Below, piece after piece: positions 1-9,525 of a stretch of DNA of 64,000 nt. This DNA is from Rivihabitans pingtungensis (GTDB taxonomy: Bacteria; Pseudomonadota; Gammaproteobacteria; Burkholderiales; Aquaspirillaceae). The number at the start of each line of letters is the position of its first letter. The first letter of the stretch is position 1. A model generated the notes under the pieces. That model did no database searches and had not been told where the DNA came from. It saw only the letters and a list, made by a program, of their open reading frames with translations. The DNA lies in the NCBI RefSeq assembly GCF_003201855.1, contig NZ_QJKI01000010.1, positions 1 to 64,000 on the forward strand, written 5' to 3'. The translations under genes were made by a program, and so were the position numbers.

Positions 1-238
1 AGACGTTGTGGCTTGGGCTACGTGACATTGCTGTGTGCGTTGAGGGGATGCGTTTCGCTCGTGAGCTGTTGTAGCACGATGTGTGTAAGGGGATGGTGCC
101 AAGTACCACAATAGACCCAATATGCTTTTATTTTTGTCAGTCGCACACCCTTGAGCAGAAACAGGTTCGCCTGATCGGCTTCAAGAGGTGCGATATACTT
201 CATCAAGTAGCACACCCTGCGCAGAAAATAGAAACTCT
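1..238. other. AT-rich left edge without a supported gene
   Basis: I see no convincing coding region. The stretch is AT-rich like the methyltransferase gene that follows. Two similar short segments beginning GCACACCC and ending near GCAGAAA lie at about 150 and 209; they could be regulatory but no factor can be named. Confidence 0.4.
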
Positions 239-985
239 ATGACAAAATATATCAAACCGATATTCTTTGGCGTTGCCGATCCAAATAAATTTAGCCAAGG
301 CTTGAATATGATATTGGAGAGCCTGGTTACGGAGGGTGTTTATGCGGGAGACAATTTTTTTGTCATGGGAAGAAACCTGAGCTTCCTTGAAGACACTGCA
401 TTCATCCAAGCTTTTAGCCGTAATGCCAAGACTGAAGTAGAGCGCGCTGTACTCTGGCGGACAGCCGTGATTCTCTGGGGCGTGCGCAACGCCTTGCACC
501 TGGAGGGTGATCTGGTGGAATGTGCCTGTTATAAAGGCACCACAGCAAAAATTATCTGTGATACGGTCAATTTTGATCAGTATCCACAAAAAAAGTATTA
601 TTTATATGACTTGTTTGAACATAATGACACGACGCCACATAGCGAACTGACCGAGCATGGGGAAGACTTGGCTGACAAAGTGCGTGAAAAATTCAAACAT
701 TACGACAATGTTATCGTTACTCAGGGGCGCGTGCCAGATGTGCTGGCAGACGTTGCGCCTGACAAGATTGCATTTATGCACCTCGATCTTAACCATGCCC
801 AAGCTGAGCTGGGGGCTCTGGAATGCTTATTTGAGCGCATGACGCCAGGCGCGATTCTGATTCTGGATGATTATGGTTGGTTAGATTATCGAGAGCAAAA
901 ACTGATCGAAGACCCTTGGTTCCAACAACATGGCTACCATGTCCTTGAGCTGCCCACGGGACAGGGCATGGTCATCAAGCATTGA
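239..985 (+). CDS. TylF/MycF-like SAM-dependent O-methyltransferase
   Basis: A 248-residue protein resembling the TylF/MycF family of class I methyltransferases, which O-methylate sugars or small glycans. Visible are the SAM-binding strand (LVECACYKGTTAK, about residues 94-106), the segment HLDLNHAQ (about 180-187) and DDYGW (about 213-217), whose acidic residues fit the metal and substrate site of this family. The ATG at 239 is preferred over an upstream in-frame GTG at 188 because the family-like sequence begins there; no strong ribosome site is seen. Base composition (well below 50 % GC) is unlike most neighbours, which suggests horizontal acquisition, perhaps with a surface-glycan locus lying left of the window. 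Family assignment is fairly secure, substrate unknown. Confidence 0.7.
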   Translation: MTKYIKPIFFGVADPNKFSQGLNMILESLVTEGVYAGDNFFVMGRNLSFLEDTAFIQAFSRNAKTEVERAVLWRTAVILWGVRNALHLEGDLVECACYKGTTAKIICDTVNFDQYPQKKYYLYDLFEHNDTTPHSELTEHGEDLADKVREKFKHYDNVIVTQGRVPDVLADVAPDKIAFMHLDLNHAQAELGALECLFERMTPGAILILDDYGWLDYREQKLIEDPWFQQHGYHVLELPTGQGMVIKH

Positions 986-1042
986 GAAGCTTCGACAATC
1001 GCCGATACGGTGCCGTCATCAACCCATAGTTGGGTAGATGCT

Positions 1043-1161
1043 TAGCGTCGCTCACAAAACTCTTCTGGCGTCATCGCGCTGCCTGGTCGTACTTCTTGTG
1101 CTGCCTGCAATGGCATGCCCCGCGAAGGCTACTGCGCTGAGCTTTGTGAGCGGCTCTTTTA
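1043..1161 (+). repeat. Correia-like palindromic element, copy A
   Basis: A roughly 119-bp imperfect palindrome with TA at both ends, left terminus TAGCGTCGCTCACAAAAC and right terminus complementary to it (GTGAGCGGCTCTTTTA). The centre is diverged from other copies in the window. The right TA lies within the TAA stop codon of the minus-strand gene at 1159-1653, so the element begins exactly at the gene's end. Orientation is assigned from the half that reads CTGGCG...CTGCC. See the family finding. Confidence 0.75.
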
Positions 1162-1653
1162 ATTCAGCGCCACCGGGTAGATGGTGTTCACAATCCATTG
1201 GCCATTGCGCAGGATGAAGCCAAAAGAGATTTCTTTGGCCATATAGCTGTCCCACTTGGTGCAGCGCCCTTGGACGTCGGCCTGGGTGCACGAATAGGCG
1301 CCCAGATTGCCCATGCCCAGCGCAGTCAATGACACCACTTGAAACGGGGCATTGCCCGAGCAGGCAATCGGGTTGGAGATATATTGATACTGGCGCCAGG
1401 CCGCGTCGTATTTACCACGCGCTTCAAATAAAGTTTTGCCCAGTTGCGAGCTGCCGGCTGGTGGCGTCATGCCGTAGATGTGCTGGGTGACATGACCCCC
1501 CATGGCAGTGTTCTGGTCGGCATTGGCGCTTTGTTGCACCGTGGCGATGTCGCGGCAGGGGGCGGCCAGTGCCGGAGCAGACAGACCCAGGGCCAGTAAA
1601 CCCAGGCTGGCGACGGCGCGTGGCCAGTGCAGGAAAGAATGATGTGCTTTCAT
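1159..1653 (-). CDS. Secreted protein of unknown function
   Basis: A 164-residue protein with a typical signal peptide (positively charged start, hydrophobic stretch, cleavage probably after APALA near residue 30), so it is exported to the periplasm or beyond. Several cysteines in the mature part could form disulphides. No family is recognised with confidence. The start at 1653 is supported by an AAGAGG ribosome site 8-9 bases upstream. It is a single gene: gcvP upstream is cut off by a strong terminator, and a Correia-like element starts at its stop codon. Confidence 0.65.
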   Translation of the reverse strand: MKAHHSFLHWPRAVASLGLLALGLSAPALAAPCRDIATVQQSANADQNTAMGGHVTQHIYGMTPPAGSSQLGKTLFEARGKYDAAWRQYQYISNPIACSGNAPFQVVSLTALGMGNLGAYSCTQADVQGRCTKWDSYMAKEISFGFILRNGQWIVNTIYPVALN

Positions 1654-1796
1654 GGATGAGCCTCTTCATGGTGTTTGATGGAAAAAATCGGCGCGCCAAC
1701 GCCCGATTTTGATCACCCGCCAAGCACAGGGTGTGGCGCACACCCTGTGCAAAACGTCGGCCCAGCGCCTCTGTGAGCGATGCGCGGCGTGCAGAT

Positions 1797-1838
1797 AAAA
1801 AAACCGCCCATCCGGCAATGGCCGGTGGGCGGTTTTTT
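1797..1838 (-). terminator. Rho-independent terminator behind gcvP
   Basis: Inverted repeat with stem ACCGCCCA and CCGGC, loop AATG, flanked by A-runs on the left and T-runs on the right, so it can work in both directions. It lies 112 bases past the gcvP stop codon and closes the gcv transcript on the minus strand. Confidence 0.85.
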
Positions 1839-1949
1839 TGGCGTCACACGCTCAAACGCAGCGCACACAATCCAGCGCAGCGATCCCTGGCGAGCAGTGC
1901 GGCAAGGTCGCGCCAGCACGCCAGGAGGATTGCGTCAGCCGCGCCAAGC

Positions 1950-4811
<2,862 letters not shown>

Positions 4812-4880
4812 GTGTGCAGGTTCCCCAAAAACAAAGCGGGACGCCGCGCCGGGCAAGGGCGGCGTCCCGCTGGCGCGCTA

Positions 4881-5267
4881 TCAGGCGCCGATCAGATCGC
4901 TGTAGGCGGCGGCGTCGAGCATGTCGTTGATCTGCGCCGGGTTGGCCGGTTGCAGACGGAACATCCAGCCTTCGCCGTACGGGTCGCTGTTGACCAGCTC
5001 GGGCTCGCCTTCCAGCGCCGGGTTGGTGGCCAGCACGGCGCCGTCAATCGGGCTGTAGATGTCGGAGGCGGCTTTCACCGATTCCACCACGCCCGCGCTG
5101 GAGCCAGCGGACAGTTCACGACCCACTTCCGGGGTTTCCACAAACACCACATCGCCCAAGGCTTCCTGGGCGTGGGCGGTGATGCCAACGGTGACAGTGC
5201 CGTCGGCTTCCAGGCGCACCCATTCGTGGCTGTCGTTGTATTTCAGTTCGGCGGGAACTTGGCTCAT
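4881..5267 (-). CDS. gcvH: Glycine cleavage system H-protein
   Basis: A 128-residue lipoyl carrier protein that shuttles the aminomethyl intermediate between P-, T- and L-proteins. The lipoylated lysine is Lys65 in [12 protein letters not shown]. Full length for the family, with a strong AGGAG ribosome site 6 bases before the ATG. It stands between gcvT and gcvP; the 209-base gap to gcvT (5268-5476) contains no gene and no clear terminator, so read-through from the gcvT riboswitch promoter is expected. Confidence 0.98.
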   Translation of the reverse strand: MSQVPAELKYNDSHEWVRLEADGTVTVGITAHAQEALGDVVFVETPEVGRELSAGSSAGVVESVKAASDIYSPIDGAVLATNPALEGEPELVNSDPYGEGWMFRLQPANPAQINDMLDAAAYSDLIGA

Positions 5268-5476
5268 GAGTTTCTCCTGAAGATTCAGTCAATCAAGCAA
5301 TTGGGTTGGCGACCAGACAGGGCTGGCCGCCGCAAAAGGGCCCGGAACGCGGCGCACACGCCACCCCGACATGATAAAGGGATTGCGCGCGCCGCCCAAA
5401 TCGCGGCGGATGAATGCGTCCGGGCGACGGGGTCGGGCGGGTATGGTGTGTCGTTTAACGCAGTGCTGAGCTTCGC

Positions 5477-6565
5477 TTAGGCGTAAACCTGCTTGCCGTT
5501 GCGAACAAACGGCAACTTGACCACCCGCACCGGGGTGGCCACGCCGCGCAGATCCACCGTGGCGACGTCGCCAGTGGCGGCCGGCACGCGGGCAATGGCG
5601 ATGGACAGCTTCAAGGTGGGCGAGAAGGTGCCGCTGGTGATCACGCCAGTGGCGCCATCGACAGTGACGGTCATGCCTTCGCGCAGCACGCCACGGCTTT
5701 CCAGCACCAGGCCCACCTGCTTCATGGCCGGGCCGGCGGCGCGTTCGGCTTCCAGCGCGGCGCGGCCGATGAAATCACGGCTGGCCGGCTCCCAGGCGAT
5801 GGTCCAGCCCATGCCGGCGGCCAGCGGGCTGATGGTTTCGTCCATATCGTGGCCGTACAGATTCATGCCGGCTTCCAGGCGCAGGGTGTCGCGCGCGCCA
5901 AGGCCTGTGGGGGCGACGCCAGCGGCCAGCAGCTCGCGCCAGAAGGCTGGCGCGTCGGCGTCGGGCAGCATGATTTCCAGGCCGTCTTCGCCGGTGTAGC
6001 CGGTGCGGGCGACAAACCAGTCACCCACCGGCACGCCCTGAAACACCTTCAGCGACTGGATCAGTTCGGCCAGTTGCGGGCGGGCGGCGGCCACCTTGGC
6101 GCGGGCGTTCGGGCCCTGGATGGCCAGCATGGAAAGGTCATCGCGCACGTTCAACTCGACGGCAAAGCCGGCGGTTTGCGCTTGCATCCAGGCCAGGTCT
6201 TTGGCGCGGGTGGCGGCGTTGACCACCACGCGGTAGCCCCAGTCGGTCAGATAGACAATCAGATCGTCAATCACGCCGCCTTGCGGGTTGAGCATGCCGG
6301 CGTACAGCGCCTTGCCGACAAAGCCCAGTTTGTCGACGTCGTTGGCGATCAGTTTTTGCAGATAGGCTTTGGCGTCGGCGCCCGTGAGGTCCACCACGGT
6401 CATGTGCGAGACGTCGAACATGCCGGCGTCGCTGCGCACGGTTTCGTGTTCTTTCAGCTGCGAGCCGTAATGAATGGGCAGCGCCCAGCCGGCAAAATCA
6501 ACGATCTTGCCGCCAGCGGCGAGGTGTTCGGCGTAAAGCGGGGTATGCAGGGCGGAGTCGGCCAT
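5477..6565 (-). CDS. gcvT: Aminomethyltransferase, glycine cleavage T-protein
   Basis: A 362-residue T-protein that transfers the one-carbon unit from aminomethyl-lipoyl GcvH to tetrahydrofolate, releasing ammonia. The family N-terminus ([20 protein letters not shown]), the folate-binding segment around DVSHM (about residue 50) and the C-terminal barrel are all present, and length is normal. It is the first gene of the gcv operon. Its 5' leader carries the two glycine aptamers listed separately, so expression should rise with intracellular glycine. A CAGGA ribosome site precedes the ATG. Confidence 0.97.
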   Translation of the reverse strand: MADSALHTPLYAEHLAAGGKIVDFAGWALPIHYGSQLKEHETVRSDAGMFDVSHMTVVDLTGADAKAYLQKLIANDVDKLGFVGKALYAGMLNPQGGVIDDLIVYLTDWGYRVVVNAATRAKDLAWMQAQTAGFAVELNVRDDLSMLAIQGPNARAKVAAARPQLAELIQSLKVFQGVPVGDWFVARTGYTGEDGLEIMLPDADAPAFWRELLAAGVAPTGLGARDTLRLEAGMNLYGHDMDETISPLAAGMGWTIAWEPASRDFIGRAALEAERAAGPAMKQVGLVLESRGVLREGMTVTVDGATGVITSGTFSPTLKLSIAIARVPAATGDVATVDLRGVATPVRVVKLPFVRNGKQVYA

Positions 6566-6610
6566 GGGTTCGGAATCCTGAAGGGTCGATAAGCAATGTG
6601 CTTCACACCC

Positions 6611-6719
6611 CTCTGTCCTGATGACCTGAGATTTTCCGGCGCCGCCAAGCTGTACTTATGCTTGGCTTATTGCACCGTTAGCCCCTTCGGTGTCCGGCGT
6701 AAGCCGGCGCTCTCCAGAG
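6611..6719 (-). promoter_or_regulatory. Glycine riboswitch, downstream aptamer (II)
   Basis: On the minus strand the leader of gcvT contains the glycine aptamer hallmarks in order: P1 strand CUCUG with GGAGAG (6710-6719), CCGAAGG (6684-6690), UCUCAGG (6625-6631) and AGGACAG with the closing P1 strand CAGAG (6611-6619). The sequence resembles aptamer II of the classic tandem switch. It ends 45 bases before the gcvT start, so it probably acts on translation or early elongation. Confidence 0.92.
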
Positions 6720-6731
6720 TTGGTCGGCCGC

Positions 6732-6849
6732 TAAGAGCGGCTAACAAAACCCTCCTGGCGTTGTTGCCCGACCTTGCCGTACTACACGTACTGTCTGCGG
6801 TCGTGCGCCTAGCCAGGATCGCTGCGCTGGGTTTTGTTAGCCGCTCTTA
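6732..6849 (+). repeat. Correia-like palindromic element, copy B
   Basis: A 118-bp element with perfect 21-bp terminal inverted repeats beginning TAAGAGCGGCTAACAAAAC and TA at both ends. The core reads CCTGGCGTTGTTG, CCTTGCCGTAC, then GTACTGTCTGCGG and GCCTAGCCAGGATC. It abuts copy C without a single spacer base, and both lie inside the linker of the tandem glycine riboswitch. Confidence 0.9.
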
Positions 6850-6966
6850 AAGAAGCACTAACAAAATGCTCCTGGCGTTGTTGTGTGACCTTGCCGTACT
6901 TGTTTGTACTGTCTGCGGTCACACGCCTAGCCAGGATCGCTTCGCTGCATTTTGTTAGCGCTTCTT
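6850..6966 (+). repeat. Correia-like palindromic element, copy C
   Basis: A 117-bp element with 20-bp terminal inverted repeats carrying one mismatch (AAGAAGC and GCTTCTT ends) that differ from copy B, so B and C are not a recent duplication of each other. The core TTTGTACTGTCTGCGG is the part that most closely matches the Neisseria Correia sequence as I remember it. Confidence 0.88.
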
Positions 6967-6981
6967 GAAGCAAGCCAGGCC

Positions 6982-7060
6982 GATGCAGTCCTTTAGCCTG
7001 AGCGATTGCGGGTGCGCTTGCGCCTTCGGCGGCCGCTCCGGGGCGGCTCTCTCCTGCATG
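6982..7060 (-). promoter_or_regulatory. Glycine riboswitch, upstream aptamer (I)
   Basis: A second glycine aptamer on the same strand: P1 AUGCAG pairs with UGCAU, followed by GGAGAGAG (7047-7054), a GCCGC/GCGGC P2 helix, CCGAAGGCGCAA (7018-7028 region), CUCAGG (6997-7002) and AGGAC (6988-6992). All conserved blocks are in the correct order. It starts 10 bases after the stop codon of the EAL gene, so the gcvT promoter must lie within that gene or further upstream. It is separated from aptamer II by 262 bases, almost all of it repeat copies B and C. Confidence 0.88.
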
Positions 7061-7070
7061 GTTGGCCGGA

Positions 7071-7922
7071 TTATGGCCACGGATGCGCCGCATGGCAAGG
7101 TGAAAATGCCGCCAGCGCCGCCGTCACCCCCTCATCCAGCGCGCGCGCCGGCTGCGCCAGCGGCCGGCCCAGATGGTAGCCCTGACCCAGGCCAAGGCCC
7201 AGCCCGTTCAGGCAGGCCAGGTCATCGGCGGTTTCGATGCCTTCGGCAATCACCCGCGCGCCAGTGGCGTGGGCGATGGCCTGAATCGAGCGGACAAACT
7301 GTTGCTTGGCGGCATCACTGGCGATGCCCTGGGTAAAGTATTTGTCCAGCTTGACATAGTCCGGGCGCAGCTCGGACCACAGGCGCAAATTGGAAAACCC
7401 CTCGCCCAAGTCATCCAGCGCAATGCGAAACCCCATGTCCCGATAATGCGCGGTGGCTTCGCGCAGCAAGGCATAGTCGCCCACCGGCCGGGTTTCGGTC
7501 AGCTCGATCACCACCTGTTCCGGGCTTAACCCGGCGGCGCGCATCCAGCCCAGCGTTTCGCCGGGGCGAAAGGCCGGGTCAAGCAGCGCTTGCGGGCTGA
7601 TGTTCAGAAACAGCGCGCCTTGCAGGCGCAACTCGGCAAAGCGGCGCAGGGTGACTTGCCGGCAGGCGCGCTCCAGCGCCAGCAGCTGCTGGCATTGTTC
7701 GGCGGCTGCAAACAGATTCAGCGGCGAATGCAGCGCGCTGTCGGACGGGCCGCGAATCAGCCCTTCGTAGCCAACAATGCGCGCGTCGGCAAAATCGACA
7801 ATCGGCTGAAACACCGCGTGCAAATCCGGCCCGGCCAAAATTGCCGCCAGATCCGCGCACCACGGCGCAGGGGGACGCACGGCCGTCGGCGCGTATGAGG
7901 CTAGAATAAGGTTGGCAAGCAT
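7071..7922 (-). CDS. EAL-domain cyclic-di-GMP phosphodiesterase
   Basis: A 283-residue stand-alone EAL protein expected to hydrolyse cyclic di-GMP, lowering the signal that favours biofilm over motility. Catalytic blocks are complete: YEGLIRG (EAL in the variant EGL), NISPQ, ELTE, DDLGEGFSN (DDFG variant), VKLDK, IAEGIET and GQGYHLGRP. No GGDEF, PAS or receiver domain and no membrane segment is seen, so it looks cytoplasmic. The start at 7922 has a GGAGG ribosome site 6 bases upstream; an earlier in-frame start would include that site in the coding sequence. Its 3' end runs into the gcvT riboswitch. Confidence 0.9.
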   Translation of the reverse strand: MLANLILASYAPTAVRPPAPWCADLAAILAGPDLHAVFQPIVDFADARIVGYEGLIRGPSDSALHSPLNLFAAAEQCQQLLALERACRQVTLRRFAELRLQGALFLNISPQALLDPAFRPGETLGWMRAAGLSPEQVVIELTETRPVGDYALLREATAHYRDMGFRIALDDLGEGFSNLRLWSELRPDYVKLDKYFTQGIASDAAKQQFVRSIQAIAHATGARVIAEGIETADDLACLNGLGLGLGQGYHLGRPLAQPARALDEGVTAALAAFSPCHAAHPWP

Positions 7923-8025
7923 GGACGGCCTCCATGGGTAAATCCAGACCGGCAAGCATAGCCGGGCAATATCACAGTCTGATGACGGCCACTCTGCCCA
8001 TGCTGACGGGTATGGACTGGGTTTT

Positions 8026-8142
8026 TAGTGCCGCTCACCAAACTCAGCGAAGCGCGCCTGGCTCGGCGCGCGGCCGCAGACAGTACAGGGAGTACGGCAA
8101 GGCCGTGCAACGACGCCAGGAGGGTTTTGTGGGCGGCTTTTA
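8026..8142 (-). repeat. Correia-like palindromic element, copy D
   Basis: About 117 bp, TA at both ends, termini TAGTGCCGCTCACCAAAC and GTTTTGTGGGCGGCTTTTA. Core on the plus strand reads CCGCAGACAGTACAGG then AGTACGGCAAGG, so it is inverted relative to copies B, C and E. Confidence 0.85.
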
Positions 8143-8224
8143 CGCCAGATAATGCTGATTTTGCCGATTTTGGCGCTTATCGCCTTGAAACTGCGCGGTC
8201 AAGCGGCGATGATGAACGACTGAT

Positions 8225-8340
8225 TAAGCGCCGCTCACAAAACCTCCTGGCGTTGTTGTGTGACCTTGCCGTACAACGCGTACTGTCTGCGGTCACACGC
8301 CTAGCCAGGCGCGCTTCGCTGAGTTTTGTGAGCGGCTTTA
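8225..8340 (+). repeat. Correia-like palindromic element, copy E
   Basis: About 116 bp, termini TAAGCGCCGCTCACAAAAC and GTTTTGTGAGCGGCTTTA, core CCTTGCCGTAC and GTACTGTCTGCGGTCACACG. Ends 24 bases before the mscL start codon, so it forms most of the mscL leader or promoter region. Confidence 0.88.
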
Positions 8341-8364
8341 AATCCAATTTATGGGAGAAGCTGC

Positions 8365-8832
8365 ATGCTTAAAGAGTTCAAAACCTTCGCCATGCGCGGC
8401 AATGTGATTGATCTGGCCGTTGGTGTGGTGATTGGCGGCGCGTTTGGCGCCATCGTCAAATCGCTGGTGGACGACGTCATCATGCCGCCGATTGGCCTGC
8501 TGATTGGCAATGTGGATTTTTCTCAGCTGTTTATCGTGCTGAAAGAAGGCGCGACGGTGCATGGGCCGTATCTGACCGTCGAAGCCGCCAAAAAAGCTGG
8601 CGCGGTGACGCTGAACATTGGCCTGTTCATCAATGCGGTGATCAGCTTTTTGATTGTCGCGTTTGCCGTGTTCATGCTGGTGAAAACCCTGAACAAGCTG
8701 CAGCGCGACACCCCGGCCGAAGCTGCGCCGGCCGGCCCGGCCATGCGCGACTGCCCGCATTGCCTGAGCAGCATCCGCGCCGAAGCCAGCCGCTGCCCGC
8801 ATTGCACTGCTGAGGTTACGCCAACGGCTTGA
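8365..8832 (+). CDS. mscL: Large-conductance mechanosensitive channel MscL
   Basis: A 155-residue inner-membrane channel that opens under membrane tension and releases solutes on hypo-osmotic shock. The N-terminal amphipathic helix and TM1 ([20 protein letters not shown] through [14 protein letters not shown]), the periplasmic loop and TM2 (about 88-108) are typical. The tail is extended by a pair of CPHC motifs (about 129-146) that look like a zinc ribbon; this is about 20 residues beyond the short family form. A GGGAGAAG ribosome site precedes the ATG. It converges with kdpE, with only 6 bases between stop codons. Confidence 0.96.
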   Translation: MLKEFKTFAMRGNVIDLAVGVVIGGAFGAIVKSLVDDVIMPPIGLLIGNVDFSQLFIVLKEGATVHGPYLTVEAAKKAGAVTLNIGLFINAVISFLIVAFAVFMLVKTLNKLQRDTPAEAAPAGPAMRDCPHCLSSIRAEASRCPHCTAEVTPTA

Positions 8833-8838
8833 GCGCGC

Positions 8839-9525
8839 TCAGCCCGCCGCCAGCCGGTAGCCCACGCCGGTGGCGGTCAGCAAAAAGCGCGGCCGCGCCG
8901 GGTCGGCCTCCAGCTTTTGGCGCAGATGCGCCATGTAAATGCGCAGATAATGACTGTGCTCCACCGCCGTGGGCCCCCACACCGCCTTGAGCAGCTGGCG
9001 GTGGGTCAGCACCTTGCCGCGTTCGGCAATCAGCGTGGCCAGCAGTCGGTATTCCAGCTGGGTCAGGTGCACCGGCTCGCCGTCGCGCCATACCGCACGG
9101 GCGGGCAAATCCACCCGCACCGCCTCGCCCAGCCAGACTTCCGGGCTGGCGTCGGCGCCATGGCGGCGGCGCAGCAGCGCGCGCACCCGCGCCTGCAATT
9201 CACCCACGCCAAAGGGCTTGGTCAGATAGTCGTCGGCGCCAGCGTCCAGCGCGTCGATCTTGTCGGTTTCGTCCACCCGCGCCGACAGCACCAACACCGG
9301 CGTCTGGCTCCAGCTGCGCAAATCGCGCAGCAAATCCACGCCATCGCCGTCCGGCAGGCCCAGATCCAGAATCAGCACATCGGGTTTGCGCGTGCCGGCT
9401 TCGATCAGCCCGCGCGCCAGGGTGTCGGCCTCGTGCACTTTGTGGCCCTGTTCTTCCAGCGCGCAGCGCACAAAGCGGCGAATCGCCGCGTCGTCCTCGA
9501 TCACCAGCAAGGTGGCTTCATGCAT
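8839..9525 (-). CDS. kdpE: Response regulator KdpE
   Basis: A 228-residue OmpR/PhoB-type regulator of the potassium transporter operon. The receiver domain has the acidic pair EDD near residues 10-12, phospho-acceptor Asp in LILDLGLPDGDG (about 52-55), and the conserved Lys in LTKPFG; the winged-helix DNA-binding domain follows (about 130-225). The start at 9525 overlaps the kdpD stop by 8 bases (ATGCATGA), giving translational coupling; the longer in-frame extension is antisense-like read-in from kdpD sequence and is rejected. Last gene of the kdp operon. Confidence 0.97.
   Translation of the reverse strand: MHEATLLVIEDDAAIRRFVRCALEEQGHKVHEADTLARGLIEAGTRKPDVLILDLGLPDGDGVDLLRDLRSWSQTPVLVLSARVDETDKIDALDAGADDYLTKPFGVGELQARVRALLRRRHGADASPEVWLGEAVRVDLPARAVWRDGEPVHLTQLEYRLLATLIAERGKVLTHRQLLKAVWGPTAVEHSHYLRIYMAHLRQKLEADPARPRFLLTATGVGYRLAAG

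Larger units (their letters stand above)
7923..8364. other. Intergenic region between divergent EAL and mscL genes
   Basis: No gene is seen. The 442 bases hold two Correia-like elements (D and E) in opposite orientation with about 80 bases of unique sequence between them, plus the promoter regions of both flanking genes. Confidence 0.6.

Noticed and set aside
143..229. Two GCACACCC...GCAGAAA segments as a direct repeat or array
   Set aside because: Only two imperfect copies; a third partial match near 1736 is in unrelated context. Too weak for an operator or CRISPR call.
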